Part shown: positions 1 to 9,976 of the stretch, piece by piece | How positions within the stretch are numbered: the first letter of the stretch is position 1 | Layout of the letters: every line of letters starts with the position of its first letter | NCBI GenBank assembly: GCA_020346965.1 | Contig: CP070793.1 | Location: forward strand, 1,351,870-1,366,316 | Length of the DNA stretch: 14,447 nt | DNA from: Chloroflexota bacterium | GTDB taxonomy: Bacteria; Chloroflexota; Dehalococcoidia; GIF9; AB-539-J10 | Reading direction: 5' to 3' | Notes under the pieces: generated by a model | What the model was told of the DNA's origin: nothing | The model's database searches: none | The model's input: the letters and a program-made list of their open reading frames with translations, nothing else | Translations under genes and position numbers: made by a program

Positions 1-1
1 A

Positions 2-1090
2 GCCAGAGATTTCTTGGCTAAAGAATGTCCCAAAGACAAAGTCAAGGAGATGGACAAGGACGAAAGAGGGTATGACCCTCAGATGTGGCTCAGTATGGCA
101 GAATTGGGCTGGATGGGGCTTATATTTCCGGAAGAATATGGTGGCACGGCAGCTAATTTTATGGATTTGGTTATCTTGATGGAAGAGATGGGAAGAAATA
201 TCCTGCCTGGTCCTTACTTCTCCACTATTGCCCTTTGTGCTCTGCCTCTGCTTGAATATGGAGATAGCGATCAAAAGACTAAGCTGCTGCGGCAAATAGC
301 CAAAGGCGAGGCTGTGTGGACCTTTGCTTTGGCCGAAGCGTCAGGCAAATATAAAGCTTCTGAGGTAAAACTTCGAGCTCTACTGGAGGGAAGAAATTAT
401 GTTCTCCGGGGGTATAAACTCTTTGTTACTGATGCTCATATAGCCGATTATATCCTGGTAGTGAGCAGAACCAGAGAAGGTAATAGCCCGGAGGAAGGCA
501 TCACATTGTTTATAGTGGATGCCAAGGGGCCAAATGTAAAGATAGAGGCGATCCCGACTATTGGAGGTGATAGACAATTCAAGATCAGCTTTGATAGCGT
601 GGTGGTACCCCAAGATAATATCTTGGGTCAGATGGACAATGGCTGGGATATAGTGGACTTCATAGTGCAGCGTGCGGCTGTGCTGAAATGTGCCGAGATA
701 TCCGGAGCATGTCAAGCCGTTTTGGACATAACTAGTAGTTATGCAAAGGAGCGGATCCAGTTTGATCGGCCGATCGGCTCTTTTCAAGCGGTGCAGCACA
801 AACTGGCCGACATGTTGATTGATGTAGAGGCAGTTCAGTATTTACTCTATCAGGCAGCATGGGGAATAAGCATTGGTTCACTTTCACCATGGCAGATTTC
901 TGCAGCCAAAGTTAAAGCCAATGAAGTTTACCAACGAATTTGCATTGAAGCAATTGCGGCTCATGGGGCTATTGGATACACTATGGACCACGATATTGGT
1001 CTTTATTATCGTCGTGTTAAGGCGGCAGAATTTGCGGTTGGTGACACTGATTTGCACAGGGAAGTGATAGCCATTGAGCTAGGGCTTTAA
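2..1090 (+). CDS. Acyl-CoA dehydrogenase family protein (5' end outside window)
   Basis: This is an FAD-dependent flavoprotein of the acyl-CoA dehydrogenase superfamily, which normally introduces an alpha-beta double bond into acyl-CoA thioesters and passes electrons to an electron-transfer flavoprotein. The reading frame is open to the left edge, so the protein is N-terminally truncated; about 363 residues remain of a family length near 380-400. Visible landmarks are the N-terminal helical segment with GWMGLIFPEEYGG, a middle beta domain starting at FALAEASGKY, a helix with RIQFDRPIGSFQAVQHKLADM (the typical C-terminal domain signature), and a C-terminal AAHGAIGYTMDHDIGLYYRR followed by GDTDLHRE. 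The ending with GD and HRE resembles subfamilies common in Actinobacteria and Chloroflexota. By eye, neither usual catalytic glutamate position carries Glu, so activity is uncertain. The substrate cannot be told. It probably belongs to an upstream fatty-acid or CoA-ester operon; the intergenic region after it separates it from rpoB. Confidence 0.9.
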   Translation, partial: ARDFLAKECPKDKVKEMDKDERGYDPQMWLSMAELGWMGLIFPEEYGGTAANFMDLVILMEEMGRNILPGPYFSTIALCALPLLEYGDSDQKTKLLRQIAKGEAVWTFALAEASGKYKASEVKLRALLEGRNYVLRGYKLFVTDAHIADYILVVSRTREGNSPEEGITLFIVDAKGPNVKIEAIPTIGGDRQFKISFDSVVVPQDNILGQMDNGWDIVDFIVQRAAVLKCAEISGACQAVLDITSSYAKERIQFDRPIGSFQAVQHKLADMLIDVEAVQYLLYQAAWGISIGSLSPWQISAAKVKANEVYQRICIEAIAAHGAIGYTMDHDIGLYYRRVKAAEFAVGDTDLHREVIAIELGL

Positions 1091-1108
1091 CCTTTGCCGG
1101 ATAGGCAC

Positions 1109-1137
1109 TTGACAAAATTTTACTATCATGTTAAACT
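1109..1137 (+). promoter_or_regulatory. Candidate sigma-70 promoter P1 for rpoBC
   Basis: A consensus -35 box TTGACA (1109-1114) is followed after 17 bases by TAAACT (1132-1137). A TG at 1129-1130 sits in the extended -10 position. Transcription would start near 1144 and give a leader of about 100 bases before rpoB. The -10 box is framed by a perfect 5-base inverted repeat, CATGT at 1127-1131 and ACATG at 1138-1142. The assignment rests on sequence match and spacing only. Confidence 0.55.
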
Positions 1138-1142
1138 ACATG
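1127..1142. repeat. Operator-like dyad CATGT-N6-ACATG around the P1 -10 box
   Basis: A perfect inverted repeat with 5-base arms encloses exactly the six bases of the proposed -10 box of promoter P1. The ATGT...ACAT half-sites recall operators of PadR-type repressors, although those usually have an 8-10 base spacer rather than 6. The position would let a bound dimer block RNA polymerase. Chance occurrence is possible at this arm length. Confidence 0.35.
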
Positions 1143-1167
1143 GTTTGCGTTTATGTTCCCATCTCTA

Positions 1168-1196
1168 TTGATCGTATTGCCTTAAATTTTCATAAT
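1168..1196 (+). promoter_or_regulatory. Candidate second promoter P2 for rpoBC
   Basis: TTGATC (1168-1173) and CATAAT (1191-1196) are separated by exactly 17 bases, matching the sigma-70 consensus at 4/6 and 5/6 positions. Transcription would start near 1203 and leave a leader of about 44 bases. Together with P1 it suggests tandem promoters for the RNA polymerase operon. The AT-rich context makes false positives more likely here than for P1. Confidence 0.4.
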
Positions 1197-1202
1197 TTGT
1201 GT

Positions 1203-1224
1203 CTTCAATAATATTGTTTTGAAG
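1203..1224 (+). repeat. Inverted repeat in the rpoB leader
   Basis: CTTCAA (1203-1208) and TTGAAG (1219-1224) form a perfect 6-base inverted repeat with a 10-base AT-rich middle. The middle overlaps a second small palindrome, CAATA-A-TATTG (1206-1216). It could be a weak RNA hairpin just upstream of the rpoB start or a DNA-binding site. It lies where the P2 transcript would begin. Confidence 0.3.
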
Positions 1225-1246
1225 AAAAATCAGGGTCATTTCTTCT

Positions 1247-4200
1247 ATGCTTGAATACGAGTTACTAAAGTCCTTCGCCAAATTGCCCGAGACTTTGGAA
1301 ATACCTGACCTTATCCAGGTTCAGCTTGATTCCTTTCGCTGGTTTCAAGAAGAAGGTTTGCGGGAACTGTTCGAGGAAATCTCACCAATCCAGGATTATA
1401 CTGGCACCAGACTAGAATTGCATTTCGTTGATTATGAGTTCCGGGAACCTCTGCATTCTATTTCTGAGTGCCTTGAGCGGGGCCTGACTTATTCGTCTCC
1501 TGTTCATGTCACTGCACAGCTAGTGGTAAAGGAGACGGGAGAGATCAAGCAACAAGAATTGTATTTTAGTGATTTCCCTTTGATGACGGATGCTGGCACT
1601 TTTATAATTTCTGGAGTGGAGCGGGTAGTAGTCAATCAATTAACGCGTTTTCCTGGAGTTTATTTTACTTTAGATAGGGATCCTTCGAGTGGCCGAGAGT
1701 TATGTTTTGCCAAGCTTGTTGCTGAGCATGGGGCATGGCTTGATTTTGATACTTCTAATCGAGAGGTAATTTCGGTCAAAGTGAGTGGCAAGCGAAAGAT
1801 ACCGATTACTACTTTGTTGCGCGCAATAGGCTTTGAGAGCGATGAGGCACTGCTTTCCCTTTTCCAAGATGTTGATAGCTCTCCCGAGCATGCTTTTATC
1901 CGCTCTACAATAGATCGAGATCCATTAGTTACAAATAAGGCCGAGGCCCTGTTCGATATTTATCGAAAATTATCTTCTGGTGAGGCTCCTAGTCTTAGTA
2001 GTGCCCAGGCTTTGCTGAATAATTTCCTGTTCAATCCTCGCCGCTATAGCCTGGGTAAAGTTGGCCGCTACAAGCTCAACAAAAAGTTGGGTCTTAATAT
2101 CGATGGGAATTGTACAGGCTTGACCCCTGAGGATTTAGTGCAAATAGTCCGTCGTATTATTGCAGTTAATCTTGGTAACGAAGTCCCTGATGATATTGAT
2201 CATTTGGGTAATCGACGAGCCCAGGCAGTAGGTTTTCTGATACAAAAGCAATTTCGTATCGGTTTGCTAAGGTTAGAGAGAGCTATTAAAGAGCGAATGA
2301 GCATTCTTGGCCCCGAAGCAGCAACTCCTGCTGCTTTGATTAATATTCGCCCTGTAGCAGTCGCTATAAGGGAATTCTTTGGCCGGTCACAGCTATCTCA
2401 ATTCATGGATCAGACTAATCCACTAGCTGAACTAACTCATAAGCGTCGTCTCTCTGCCATGGGTCCTGGAGGTCTCTCAAGAAAGCAGGCCGGATTTGAA
2501 GTTCGTGATGTACATCATTCTCATTACGGTAGGATTTGTCCGATAGAGACACCGGAAGGGCCAAATATTGGTCTTATCGGCTCTCTAGCTACCTATGCTT
2601 CGGTTAATGAGTATGGTTTTATAGAGACACCATACCTGAGGGTCATCCATGAAGTCCCCAACACTGTGGATGAGTTGGTGGGAAGAACGATCGGCGAAGA
2701 TGTAGATAATGATGGCTCAATTATAGCCAAGGCTGGTACATTGATCACGAAGAAGCTCGCACAGAGTTTATCTTCTCTCCCTGATCGGACCATTAAGGTA
2801 ACTCCTTTTGTTTCCAACCAGATTGTTTACCTGACAGCCGATGAAGAAGGCCAATATGCTATTGCCCAGGCTAACGCTCCCCTCAATGAAGCTGATGAGT
2901 TCGTTGATGATAAAGTCGAGGTCAAAAGAGGGGAGAGATATTTCAAGGAATTAACAGACCGAGTGAACTTCATTGATGTTTCACCAAAGCAGTTGTTTAG
3001 TATAGCTGCTTGCCTTATCCCATTTCTGGAGCATGATGATGCTAATCGGGCTTTGATGGGCTGTAATATGCAGAGACAAGCGGTACCCCTATTGCTTCCT
3101 GATTGTCCCTTAGTAGCCACGGGCATGGAAGGAGAGGTGGCTAAATATAGTGGGCAGGCGATATATGCTCCCTGTGATGCTGTAGTTACTTCGGCAACAA
3201 GTTCGCGAATAACAGTTGAAAATGTGGGAGGAGAAGAGCAGTCGTTCGATTTAATCAAGTTTGCTAGAACTAATCAAGGAACTTGCATCAATCAGCATCC
3301 TATCGTAAATAAAGGTGATAAGGTTAAGGAAGGGCAAGTATTGGTAGATAGTTTTTCTCTGGATGGCGGAAATCTCGCCTTAGGACGAAATGTCGTTTGT
3401 GCTTTTATGAGCTGGGAGGGGTGCAACTTTGAGGATGCGATTGTTATCAGCAGAAGATTGGCTAAGGATGATGCTTTTACTTCGATTCACATTGAAAAAT
3501 ATGAGATAGAGGAGCGCGATACTAAACTTGGTCCCGAAGAAATCACAAGAGACATACCTAACGTAAATGAGGAAAGCCTCGCTAACCTTGATGAAATAGG
3601 TATTGTACACGTGGGAGCTGAGGTAAAGCCTAACGACATACTGGTGGGGAAGATTACTCCTAAAGGTGAGACTGAACCTTCAGCAGAAGAGAAATTACTA
3701 CGGGCCATTTTTGGCGAGAAGACACGAGAGGTGAAGGATAGTTCTCTTAGAATGCCGTCGGGAGAGTGGGGAAGAGTGATCAGAACGAAGGTTTTTTCAC
3801 GTGACAAGCATGATGAATTACCTGCGGGAGTGAATAATCTGGTACAGGTGTGGGTCGCTCAAAAGCGTAAGATCTCAGTCGGAGATAAGATGTCAGGGAG
3901 ACACGGTAATAAAGGGGTCATTTCCACCATATTGCCTGAGGAAGACATGCCATTTTTACCCGATGGCACGCCTGTAGATATTGTTCTTAATCCTCTTGGG
4001 GTCCCGTCTCGTATGAATATTGGACAGGTTTTAGAGGCTCATTTGGGTTGGGCAGCTCAAACATTGGGTTTTAAGGCCGTTAATCCGATTTTTGATGGAG
4101 CTGATGCCCTGACCATCGAGGATGCCTTAGCTAGGACCTGGATGGCTTGGAAAGCTGGCGCTGTCAACTTCAGCGGCGAAGACCATGGAAGTGCCAAGAC

Positions 4201-4849
4201 CGATCTAGAGAAGGTTGCTGAATGGCTTTCTAGTCATGGTTTTGATGCCGAAGAAATAATGGATAAAGAGCAGAGAGGTGTAGCCAGGAAAGCATCGCTC
4301 TATCTGTGGCTTGAGGAACTGGGTGTAGCTGACGGCCGGCAAATTAGAAATCTCGATGACGAAGATTTGGAACAGCTAGTACAGAAAGTTTATAAAGAAC
4401 GAAAACTCTATCCTCCTATTTTTGGCAAGATGGAGCTCCGTGATGGAAGAACTGGCGAGCGGTTCAATAAGCCAGTGACTGTGGGTAACGTGTACATAAT
4501 GAAGCTGATACATCTGGTAGGTGATAAGGTGCATGCTCGTTCCACTGGTCCATACTCGCTCATCACACAACAACCACTTGGAGGAAAAGCTCAGTTTGGT
4601 GGGCAGAGGTTTGGCGAGATGGAGGTGTGGGCGCTGGAGGGCCATGGTGCTGCTCATACTCTTCAAGAGATGCTCACGATAAAGTCAGATGATGTGATGG
4701 GACGGGCAAAAGCTTATGAGTCTCTAGTTAAAGGAGAAGATATTCAGCAACTTGGTATTCCAGAATCGACTAAGGTTTTGTTTATGGAGCTACGCAGTTT
4801 AGGTTTTGCTGTTGAACTGCTCAGCGAGGGGGAAAATGTCTCAATTTGA
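1247..4849 (+). CDS. rpoB: DNA-directed RNA polymerase subunit beta
   Basis: This is the beta subunit of bacterial RNA polymerase, forming one half of the active-site cleft. The 1200-residue product is compact relative to E. coli beta (1342), which fits a version without the large E. coli lineage-specific insertions. The N-terminus [15 protein letters not shown] aligns with the family start, and a stop codon lies in frame at 1220, so ATG 1247 is the first usable start; its Shine-Dalgarno is weak. The rifampicin region is at residues 379-405 with [16 protein letters not shown]. The equivalents of E. coli Q513, D516, H526, R529 and S531 are all retained (D388, H398, S403 here), so no target-site resistance is apparent. 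Later landmarks are [32 protein letters not shown] (active-site region) and the C-terminal [12 protein letters not shown] that contacts beta'. It overlaps rpoC by 14 bases. No ribosomal-protein genes precede it; an acyl-CoA dehydrogenase does. Confidence 0.98.
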   Translation: MLEYELLKSFAKLPETLEIPDLIQVQLDSFRWFQEEGLRELFEEISPIQDYTGTRLELHFVDYEFREPLHSISECLERGLTYSSPVHVTAQLVVKETGEIKQQELYFSDFPLMTDAGTFIISGVERVVVNQLTRFPGVYFTLDRDPSSGRELCFAKLVAEHGAWLDFDTSNREVISVKVSGKRKIPITTLLRAIGFESDEALLSLFQDVDSSPEHAFIRSTIDRDPLVTNKAEALFDIYRKLSSGEAPSLSSAQALLNNFLFNPRRYSLGKVGRYKLNKKLGLNIDGNCTGLTPEDLVQIVRRIIAVNLGNEVPDDIDHLGNRRAQAVGFLIQKQFRIGLLRLERAIKERMSILGPEAATPAALINIRPVAVAIREFFGRSQLSQFMDQTNPLAELTHKRRLSAMGPGGLSRKQAGFEVRDVHHSHYGRICPIETPEGPNIGLIGSLATYASVNEYGFIETPYLRVIHEVPNTVDELVGRTIGEDVDNDGSIIAKAGTLITKKLAQSLSSLPDRTIKVTPFVSNQIVYLTADEEGQYAIAQANAPLNEADEFVDDKVEVKRGERYFKELTDRVNFIDVSPKQLFSIAACLIPFLEHDDANRALMGCNMQRQAVPLLLPDCPLVATGMEGEVAKYSGQAIYAPCDAVVTSATSSRITVENVGGEEQSFDLIKFARTNQGTCINQHPIVNKGDKVKEGQVLVDSFSLDGGNLALGRNVVCAFMSWEGCNFEDAIVISRRLAKDDAFTSIHIEKYEIEERDTKLGPEEITRDIPNVNEESLANLDEIGIVHVGAEVKPNDILVGKITPKGETEPSAEEKLLRAIFGEKTREVKDSSLRMPSGEWGRVIRTKVFSRDKHDELPAGVNNLVQVWVAQKRKISVGDKMSGRHGNKGVISTILPEEDMPFLPDGTPVDIVLNPLGVPSRMNIGQVLEAHLGWAAQTLGFKAVNPIFDGADALTIEDALARTWMAWKAGAVNFSGEDHGSAKTDLEKVAEWLSSHGFDAEEIMDKEQRGVARKASLYLWLEELGVADGRQIRNLDDEDLEQLVQKVYKERKLYPPIFGKMELRDGRTGERFNKPVTVGNVYIMKLIHLVGDKVHARSTGPYSLITQQPLGGKAQFGGQRFGEMEVWALEGHGAAHTLQEMLTIKSDDVMGRAKAYESLVKGEDIQQLGIPESTKVLFMELRSLGFAVELLSEGENVSI
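4826..4832 (+). promoter_or_regulatory. Ribosome binding site that sets the rpoC start
   Basis: GAGGGGG lies inside the end of rpoB, with its GAGG core 6 bases before ATG 4836. It supports ATG 4836 over the in-frame upstream TTG at 4806, which would add ten residues unlike the RpoC N-terminus. It also implies that rpoC translation is coupled to rpoB termination. Confidence 0.7.
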
Positions 4850-7800
4850 TGGCATTAATGGTATTCGAATAAGTCTTGCCTCTCCGGAGCAAATAAGAAG
4901 CTGGTCTCATGGCGAGATAACTAAGGCAGAGACGATAAATTACCGCACTTTGAAGCCAGAGAGGGATGGCCTATTTTGTGAGAAAATATTCGGCCCTGTT
5001 AAGGATTTTGAATGCCACTGTGGTAAATATAAAAAGGCAAGGTACAAAGGAGTTATTTGCGATAAATGTGGTGTTGAGGTAGCTCATTCCAGTGTGCGTC
5101 GGGAACGTACAGGGCATCTAGAATTAGCTGCGCCAGTTACTCATATCTGGTTTGTCAAATTAGTACCTAGTCGGCTTGGGCTGCTCCTTGACTTTTCTCC
5201 GCGAGACTTGGAGAGTGTTATATATTTTGCTCGCTATATAGTTATCTCTGTTGATGAAGACGGCAGGCAGAAGAAAATTCGCCAGGTCGAGGAACAGATG
5301 TCTGATAAAATTGCTGAGCAAGAGGAACACCTGAACAAGCAAATCGAAGAATTAGAAACCACCGAATCGAAGGAAGATCACAAGATAGAAGAGGTAAACC
5401 AGCTGCGTGCTAGTTTTGTAGAAAAGAAAGAAGGGCTTGAAGAAGAGTTGAAGACAGGCATTGCGGAAATACAAGGTCTTCACCCGCTCAGACTGCTTAA
5501 CGAAGAAGAATACAGGAGATTACAGGGTAAGTATGGTGATATTTTTGAAGCTGGCATGGGCGCTGAAGCCATACTCCAAGTATTGAAGCGAATAGATATC
5601 GATGCTTTGCACCAGGAACTCCGTGAGCAAATCCGTAGTACATCAGGAGGATATCGCAAGAGAGTCAGTCAACGGCTGCAATTGGTTGAGGCTTTTAAGC
5701 TCAGTGGGAATAAACCTGAGTGGATGGTTTTAACCGTGCTTCCTGTATTACCTCCTGCTCTGCGTCCAATAGTCCAGTTAGATGGTGGTCGTTTTGTTAT
5801 CAGTGATCTCAATGACCTCTATCGCAGGGTGATAAATCGTAACAACCGTCTCCGCCGTCTTATGAAGTTAGGTGCTCCAGAAATAATTATCCGGAATGAG
5901 AAACGCATGTTGCAGGAAGCTGTTGATGCTCTTGTTGACAATGGGCGAAGAGGGCGTGCAGTTACTACTGGCAATAAGCATGCCCTGAAATCTCTTTCTG
6001 ATATTCTGAAGGGTAAGCAAGGACGGTTCAGGCAGAATCTTCTCGGTAAGCGAGTTGACTACAGTGGTCGCTCAGTGATTGTTGTTGGTCCTAATCTGAA
6101 GCTTCATCAATGTGGTTTACCTCGTTATGTTGCTTTGGAGCTATTTAAGCCTTCAGTTATGCACAAGCTCATAAAGAATGGTTACGCTAATAACCTTAAG
6201 AGTGCTCGTAGGTTAGTGGAAAAAGGTAATCCCGAGGTCTGGGACGCATTGTATGAAGTGGTTAAGGAACGCCCCGTATTGCTAAATCGTGCTCCCACAT
6301 TACATCGGCTTAGTATTCAAGCTTTCGAACCTGTGTTAATTGATGGCGATGCTTTTCAACTCCACCCCTTAGTTTGTGCTGCCTTTAATGCTGATTTTGA
6401 TGGCGACCAGATGGCGGTTCATGTGCCGTTGTCCAAGTCCGCTGTGAAGGAGGCCAGGGAGTACATGCTTAGCCCTTATAATATGCTGCTACCAAGTAGC
6501 GGCGATCCTGTAACGACACCCACCCTGGATATGGTTCTGGGCTGCTACTATCTTACTATTCCGAGGCCTGGAGCACGTGGGGAAGGGAAATTCTTCAGCA
6601 CTTTTGGCGAGGCTAGATTAGCTTACGAACTTGGTATTATCGAACTTGGTGCCGAAATTGTGGTGCGAGATCATTCTCTTCGTTCGGATGGAGGAAGGAT
6701 AAATACTACAGTAGGCAGAATCATATTCAATAATGCCTTGCCTCCGCAACTTGGCTTTTACAATAAAACAGTGGATAAAGGTTCAATACGAACATTAATA
6801 TCTGAGTGCGTTCGTCTATTGGGTAACGAAGGGACGGCAGGTGTTCTCGATAGACTGAAGGAATTAGGGTTTAACTATGCTACGAAATCGGGCCTTTCCA
6901 TCGCTATGGATGATATTGAAGAACCTCCTGAAAGAGTCAAACTTCTTAAAGAATCCGACGAGAAGGTTAAGCTCATTGGTGATCAGTATGACCGTGGTTT
7001 GATTACCGAGGATGAGAAGTATGAAAGCACAGTTCAAGTGTGGATGGATACTACAGACAAGGTTACTGAGGATATATCCCGGTCGTTAGACCCTTATGGT
7101 AGTGTTTACATGATGGCTACGTCCGGTGCCAAAGGAAATATTTCTCAGATTAGGCAAATGGCGGGGATGCGGGGGTTGATGACCGACCCGTCAGGAAGGA
7201 TAATAGATTTCCCCATTAAATCAAGCCTGCGGGATGGACTGACACCCATGGAATATTTTATCTCTACTCACGGTGCTCGTAAAGGGTTAGCCGATACTGC
7301 CTTAAGGACATCAGATAGTGGTTATCTTACCAGGCGACTTGTCGATATAGCGCAAGACGTCATTGTAACTGAAATAGATTGTGGTACCACCGATGGGGTC
7401 TGGATAACACAGGAAACCACAGAAGGGTCCCTGCCACCGTTTGGGGATCGGATTACTGGCTATTTAGCGGCGAGCGAGATTGTCGATCTAGGTACAAATG
7501 CCGTCATTGCTGATCGTGACGAAGAAATTGACGAAGACAAAGTACGGCGAATTATCGAGGCTGGCATTACTCGGGTACATGTGAGGTCACCCCTAACTTG
7601 TAGATCTCGATTTGGCATTTGTAGAAAATGCTATGGAAGAGACCTGGGAAGGAAGCAATTAGTTAAGCTTGGCACTGCTACAGGAGTTATTGCTGCACAG
7701 AGCATAGGTGAACCAGGAACTCAGCTTACTTTACGCACTTTCCATACAGGAGGAGTAGTGGGTATTGATATTACCACCGGGCTACCTCGTGTCGAAGAGC

Positions 7801-8771
7801 TTTTCGAAGCCAGAACACCGGATGGCAGTGCAATCATTTCTGAGATTGATGGTACTATTGAAATAGCTCATGCTGATGGAGAAAGCATAATCAGAATCGT
7901 TAGTTCTGAATTTTATTTGGATGAATACCCAATTTTGCCGGGCGCGGAGCTAGCTGTAACTGAGGGGCAGTCGGTGGATGCTGATAGCGTCCTATTTTCT
8001 CTGCCAGAGAAGACCCCAAAGAAGACCAAAAAGAAACTGCCAGCTGTTAGCTATGATGAAGCGGAGCAACCTCAAGCTATGCTGGCTAGAGTAGCTGGTC
8101 AAATTGTCATTGAGGGTGACCGTCTTTATGTTAGATATGAAGAGAGAGAGGAGAGGGAACATAGTGTCCCCCATGGCACATATTTGCTTGTTCAATCCGG
8201 GGATGAGGTAAAAGCGGGCGATAGACTCACTAGAGGTCCCCTTGACCCTCATGATATCTTGCGTATTATGGGAAAGGATGCAGTCCAGCAATATGTGATT
8301 GATGAAATACAGAAGGTGTACCGTACACAAGGGGTGACTATACATGATAAGCATATTGCTGTCATTGTTCGACAGATGCTAGGTAACGTGAGAATTATCT
8401 CCTCTGGCGATACAAAGCTTTTGCCTGGTGAGTTGGTTAGTCGATTTGACTATGAAGACATAAATGCCAAAGTATTGGCTGAGGGAGGTGAGCCAGCAAC
8501 GGCTCAAGCTGCGCTTCTCGGTATAACCAGAGCTAGCTTGAGCAAGGATAGCTGGCTGGCTGCAGCCTCTTTCCAAGAAACTGGCCGTATTCTTGTTGAT
8601 GCCGCAATCAAAGGCAAAGTGGACAGGCTTCGTGGCTTAAAAGAGAATGTTATTTTAGGTAAGCTTATCCCATCTCGCGTTCTCTCTGTATATTCTGATG
8701 ATGAGAAGAGATTGGATATGGGCAATCTTGAGGAGACCGCGGCTGAGCCTTTGGAATTAGAGAGTCAGTAA
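4836..8771 (+). CDS. rpoC: DNA-directed RNA polymerase subunit beta'
   Basis: This is the beta' subunit of RNA polymerase, carrying the catalytic magnesium site. With ATG 4836 the protein has 1311 residues. The N-terminal zinc ribbon uses C60, C62, C75 and C78. Residues about 141-213 form a highly charged, Glu/Lys-rich helical, probably coiled-coil insert that E. coli lacks but that is common in Actinobacteria and Chloroflexota. The catalytic NADFDGD motif is at residues 518-524. The bridge-helix region reads [20 protein letters not shown]. The second zinc site has C849, C922, C929 and C932. The C-terminal part contains a short lysine-rich linker ([11 protein letters not shown]) before the jaw/clamp-anchoring region and ends with [22 protein letters not shown], as expected. 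The gene overlaps rpoB by 14 bases and precedes ruvB by about 20 bases, so the three are probably co-transcribed. A start at TTG 4806 is possible but unlikely. Confidence 0.98.
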   Translation: MSQFDGINGIRISLASPEQIRSWSHGEITKAETINYRTLKPERDGLFCEKIFGPVKDFECHCGKYKKARYKGVICDKCGVEVAHSSVRRERTGHLELAAPVTHIWFVKLVPSRLGLLLDFSPRDLESVIYFARYIVISVDEDGRQKKIRQVEEQMSDKIAEQEEHLNKQIEELETTESKEDHKIEEVNQLRASFVEKKEGLEEELKTGIAEIQGLHPLRLLNEEEYRRLQGKYGDIFEAGMGAEAILQVLKRIDIDALHQELREQIRSTSGGYRKRVSQRLQLVEAFKLSGNKPEWMVLTVLPVLPPALRPIVQLDGGRFVISDLNDLYRRVINRNNRLRRLMKLGAPEIIIRNEKRMLQEAVDALVDNGRRGRAVTTGNKHALKSLSDILKGKQGRFRQNLLGKRVDYSGRSVIVVGPNLKLHQCGLPRYVALELFKPSVMHKLIKNGYANNLKSARRLVEKGNPEVWDALYEVVKERPVLLNRAPTLHRLSIQAFEPVLIDGDAFQLHPLVCAAFNADFDGDQMAVHVPLSKSAVKEAREYMLSPYNMLLPSSGDPVTTPTLDMVLGCYYLTIPRPGARGEGKFFSTFGEARLAYELGIIELGAEIVVRDHSLRSDGGRINTTVGRIIFNNALPPQLGFYNKTVDKGSIRTLISECVRLLGNEGTAGVLDRLKELGFNYATKSGLSIAMDDIEEPPERVKLLKESDEKVKLIGDQYDRGLITEDEKYESTVQVWMDTTDKVTEDISRSLDPYGSVYMMATSGAKGNISQIRQMAGMRGLMTDPSGRIIDFPIKSSLRDGLTPMEYFISTHGARKGLADTALRTSDSGYLTRRLVDIAQDVIVTEIDCGTTDGVWITQETTEGSLPPFGDRITGYLAASEIVDLGTNAVIADRDEEIDEDKVRRIIEAGITRVHVRSPLTCRSRFGICRKCYGRDLGRKQLVKLGTATGVIAAQSIGEPGTQLTLRTFHTGGVVGIDITTGLPRVEELFEARTPDGSAIISEIDGTIEIAHADGESIIRIVSSEFYLDEYPILPGAELAVTEGQSVDADSVLFSLPEKTPKKTKKKLPAVSYDEAEQPQAMLARVAGQIVIEGDRLYVRYEEREEREHSVPHGTYLLVQSGDEVKAGDRLTRGPLDPHDILRIMGKDAVQQYVIDEIQKVYRTQGVTIHDKHIAVIVRQMLGNVRIISSGDTKLLPGELVSRFDYEDINAKVLAEGGEPATAQAALLGITRASLSKDSWLAAASFQETGRILVDAAIKGKVDRLRGLKENVILGKLIPSRVLSVYSDDEKRLDMGNLEETAAEPLELESQ

Positions 8772-8795
8772 AATCTTCGCTCCCCAAGTTTGGAG

Positions 8796-9830
8796 ATGAG
8801 GCTTATTTCAGGGAAAACAGCAACAGAGGATAGCGTTATTGATTCTGACCTACGTCCCAGATGTCTTAGTGAATTTGTAGGTCAAGGAAAAATCAAGGAT
8901 AATCTCAGAATAGCTATTCTAGCTGCTCAAAAAAGAGGCGAACCGCTAGACCATATCATTCTTTATGGTTCCCCCGGTTTGGGAAAGACTACTCTTGCCT
9001 ACATCATCGCTGCTGAGATGGGGGTTAATATCAAAGTTAGTTCCGGGCCGGCCATAGAACGCACCGGAGACTTAGCGGCCATTCTTACTAATCTTCATGA
9101 GGGTGATATCCTTTTTATTGATGAAATACACAGGCTTAGCCATACAATAGAAGAGAAACTCTACCCGTCGATGGAGGATTTTGCTTTTGATATCTTTCTG
9201 GGCAAAGGTCCAGCTGCTAGAAATCTACGGTTGAATTTGCCCCACTTCACCTTGATTGGAGCTACTACACGCCTCGCTCTGCTAAGTCCTCCGCTGCGCG
9301 ATAGATTTGGAGTGACATATCATCTTGATTTCTACGACGAAACAGCAATACAGACGATTCTAGAGCGGTCAGCAAATATCCTCAGAGTAAAGGCAGAGAA
9401 AGAGGGACTGGTCCCGATTGCCGGACGTGCCAGAGGTACTCCTCGAGTGGCTAATCGTCTTTTGAAGAGAATAAGGGATTATGCTGAGGTTATGGCAAAA
9501 GGAGTGATCACCAAGGAAGTAGCCCGAAAGGGACTTTCGAAGCTGGAAATAGACTCTGTGGGCTTGGATGATATAGATCATAGAGTATTGCATGCAATAA
9601 TCGATAAATTCGACGGTGGTCCTGTAGGTCTGGATACCATTGCTGCTTCTATTAATGAGGATGCTGATACTATTATGGATGTTTATGAGCCATATCTTCT
9701 TCAATTAGGCTTCCTGGAACGAACGCCTCGTGGCAGAGTAGCCGCCAGGCTTGCTTATGAACACTTAGGATTACCCTGCAAAAGAGATATTCAGCCCCAA
9801 CCTGGTTTGTGGGATCAGAAAAAGAGCTAA
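8796..9830 (+). CDS. ruvB: Holliday junction branch migration ATPase RuvB
   Basis: RuvB is the hexameric AAA+ motor that, loaded by RuvA, drives branch migration of Holliday junctions during recombinational repair. The protein has 344 residues (family 330-350). The Walker A motif is [11 protein letters not shown], with Ser where most RuvBs have Pro (GPPGLGKT). The Walker B motif is LFIDEIHRL. The sensor and arginine-finger segment reads [18 protein letters not shown], followed by the lid motif [19 protein letters not shown] and the C-terminal winged helix with [15 protein letters not shown] and [21 protein letters not shown] at 8790 would add two residues (total 346). Neither start has a well-spaced Shine-Dalgarno, so ATG 8796 is a preference only. 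It lies about 20 bases after rpoC and probably shares its transcript; no ruvA or ruvC lies in the window. It converges with the leftward membrane-protein gene that ends at 9977. Confidence 0.97.
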   Translation: MRLISGKTATEDSVIDSDLRPRCLSEFVGQGKIKDNLRIAILAAQKRGEPLDHIILYGSPGLGKTTLAYIIAAEMGVNIKVSSGPAIERTGDLAAILTNLHEGDILFIDEIHRLSHTIEEKLYPSMEDFAFDIFLGKGPAARNLRLNLPHFTLIGATTRLALLSPPLRDRFGVTYHLDFYDETAIQTILERSANILRVKAEKEGLVPIAGRARGTPRVANRLLKRIRDYAEVMAKGVITKEVARKGLSKLEIDSVGLDDIDHRVLHAIIDKFDGGPVGLDTIAASINEDADTIMDVYEPYLLQLGFLERTPRGRVAARLAYEHLGLPCKRDIQPQPGLWDQKKS

Positions 9831-9886
9831 TCTTCGACTCTTTACTGCCCCAAGAAAAATCCGCTTCGTTCTCTTGCGCACGCAAG
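9821..9886 (+). terminator. Possible weak terminator region after ruvB
   Basis: Two inverted repeats lie between the convergent genes. AAAGAG (9821-9826) and CTCTTT (9838-9843) bracket the ruvB stop region. CTTGCG (9873-9878) and CGCAAG (9881-9886) form a compact perfect palindrome, followed about 7 bases later by a short T run (TTTTT near 9895). The T run is not immediately adjacent, so intrinsic termination would be weak. No better terminator is visible before the membrane-protein gene. Confidence 0.3.
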
Positions 9887-9976
9887 CTCCTTGATTTTTC
9901 GAGGCGATTTCACTGATTAATTGAGACGCTCTTGGGTAAATTCCAGAGATACTGGGGGATGCGTTCTTTGCAACGG

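Noticed and set aside
2375..2460. Possible rifampicin-resistance allele in RpoB (Arg at the S508 and Met at the L533 equivalents)
   Set aside because: The main contact positions (Q513, D516, H526, R529 and S531 equivalents) are unchanged. The Thr, Ala and Leu differences from E. coli also occur in B. subtilis-type RpoB, so this looks like lineage variation.
380..3807. Several minus-strand open frames of 60-143 codons opposite the acyl-CoA dehydrogenase and rpoB genes
   Set aside because: All are antisense to strongly conserved coding sequence and their translations show no family features.
5250..5480. Charged coiled-coil insert near the N-terminus of RpoC as a new domain
   Set aside because: A charged helical insert at this place is common in beta' of Actinobacteria and Chloroflexota, so it is not novel.
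8136..8180. GA-rich tract and short GGGA...TCCC inverted repeat inside rpoC
   Set aside because: It is coding sequence for a Glu/Arg-rich stretch. The repeat arms are only four bases and are expected by chance.
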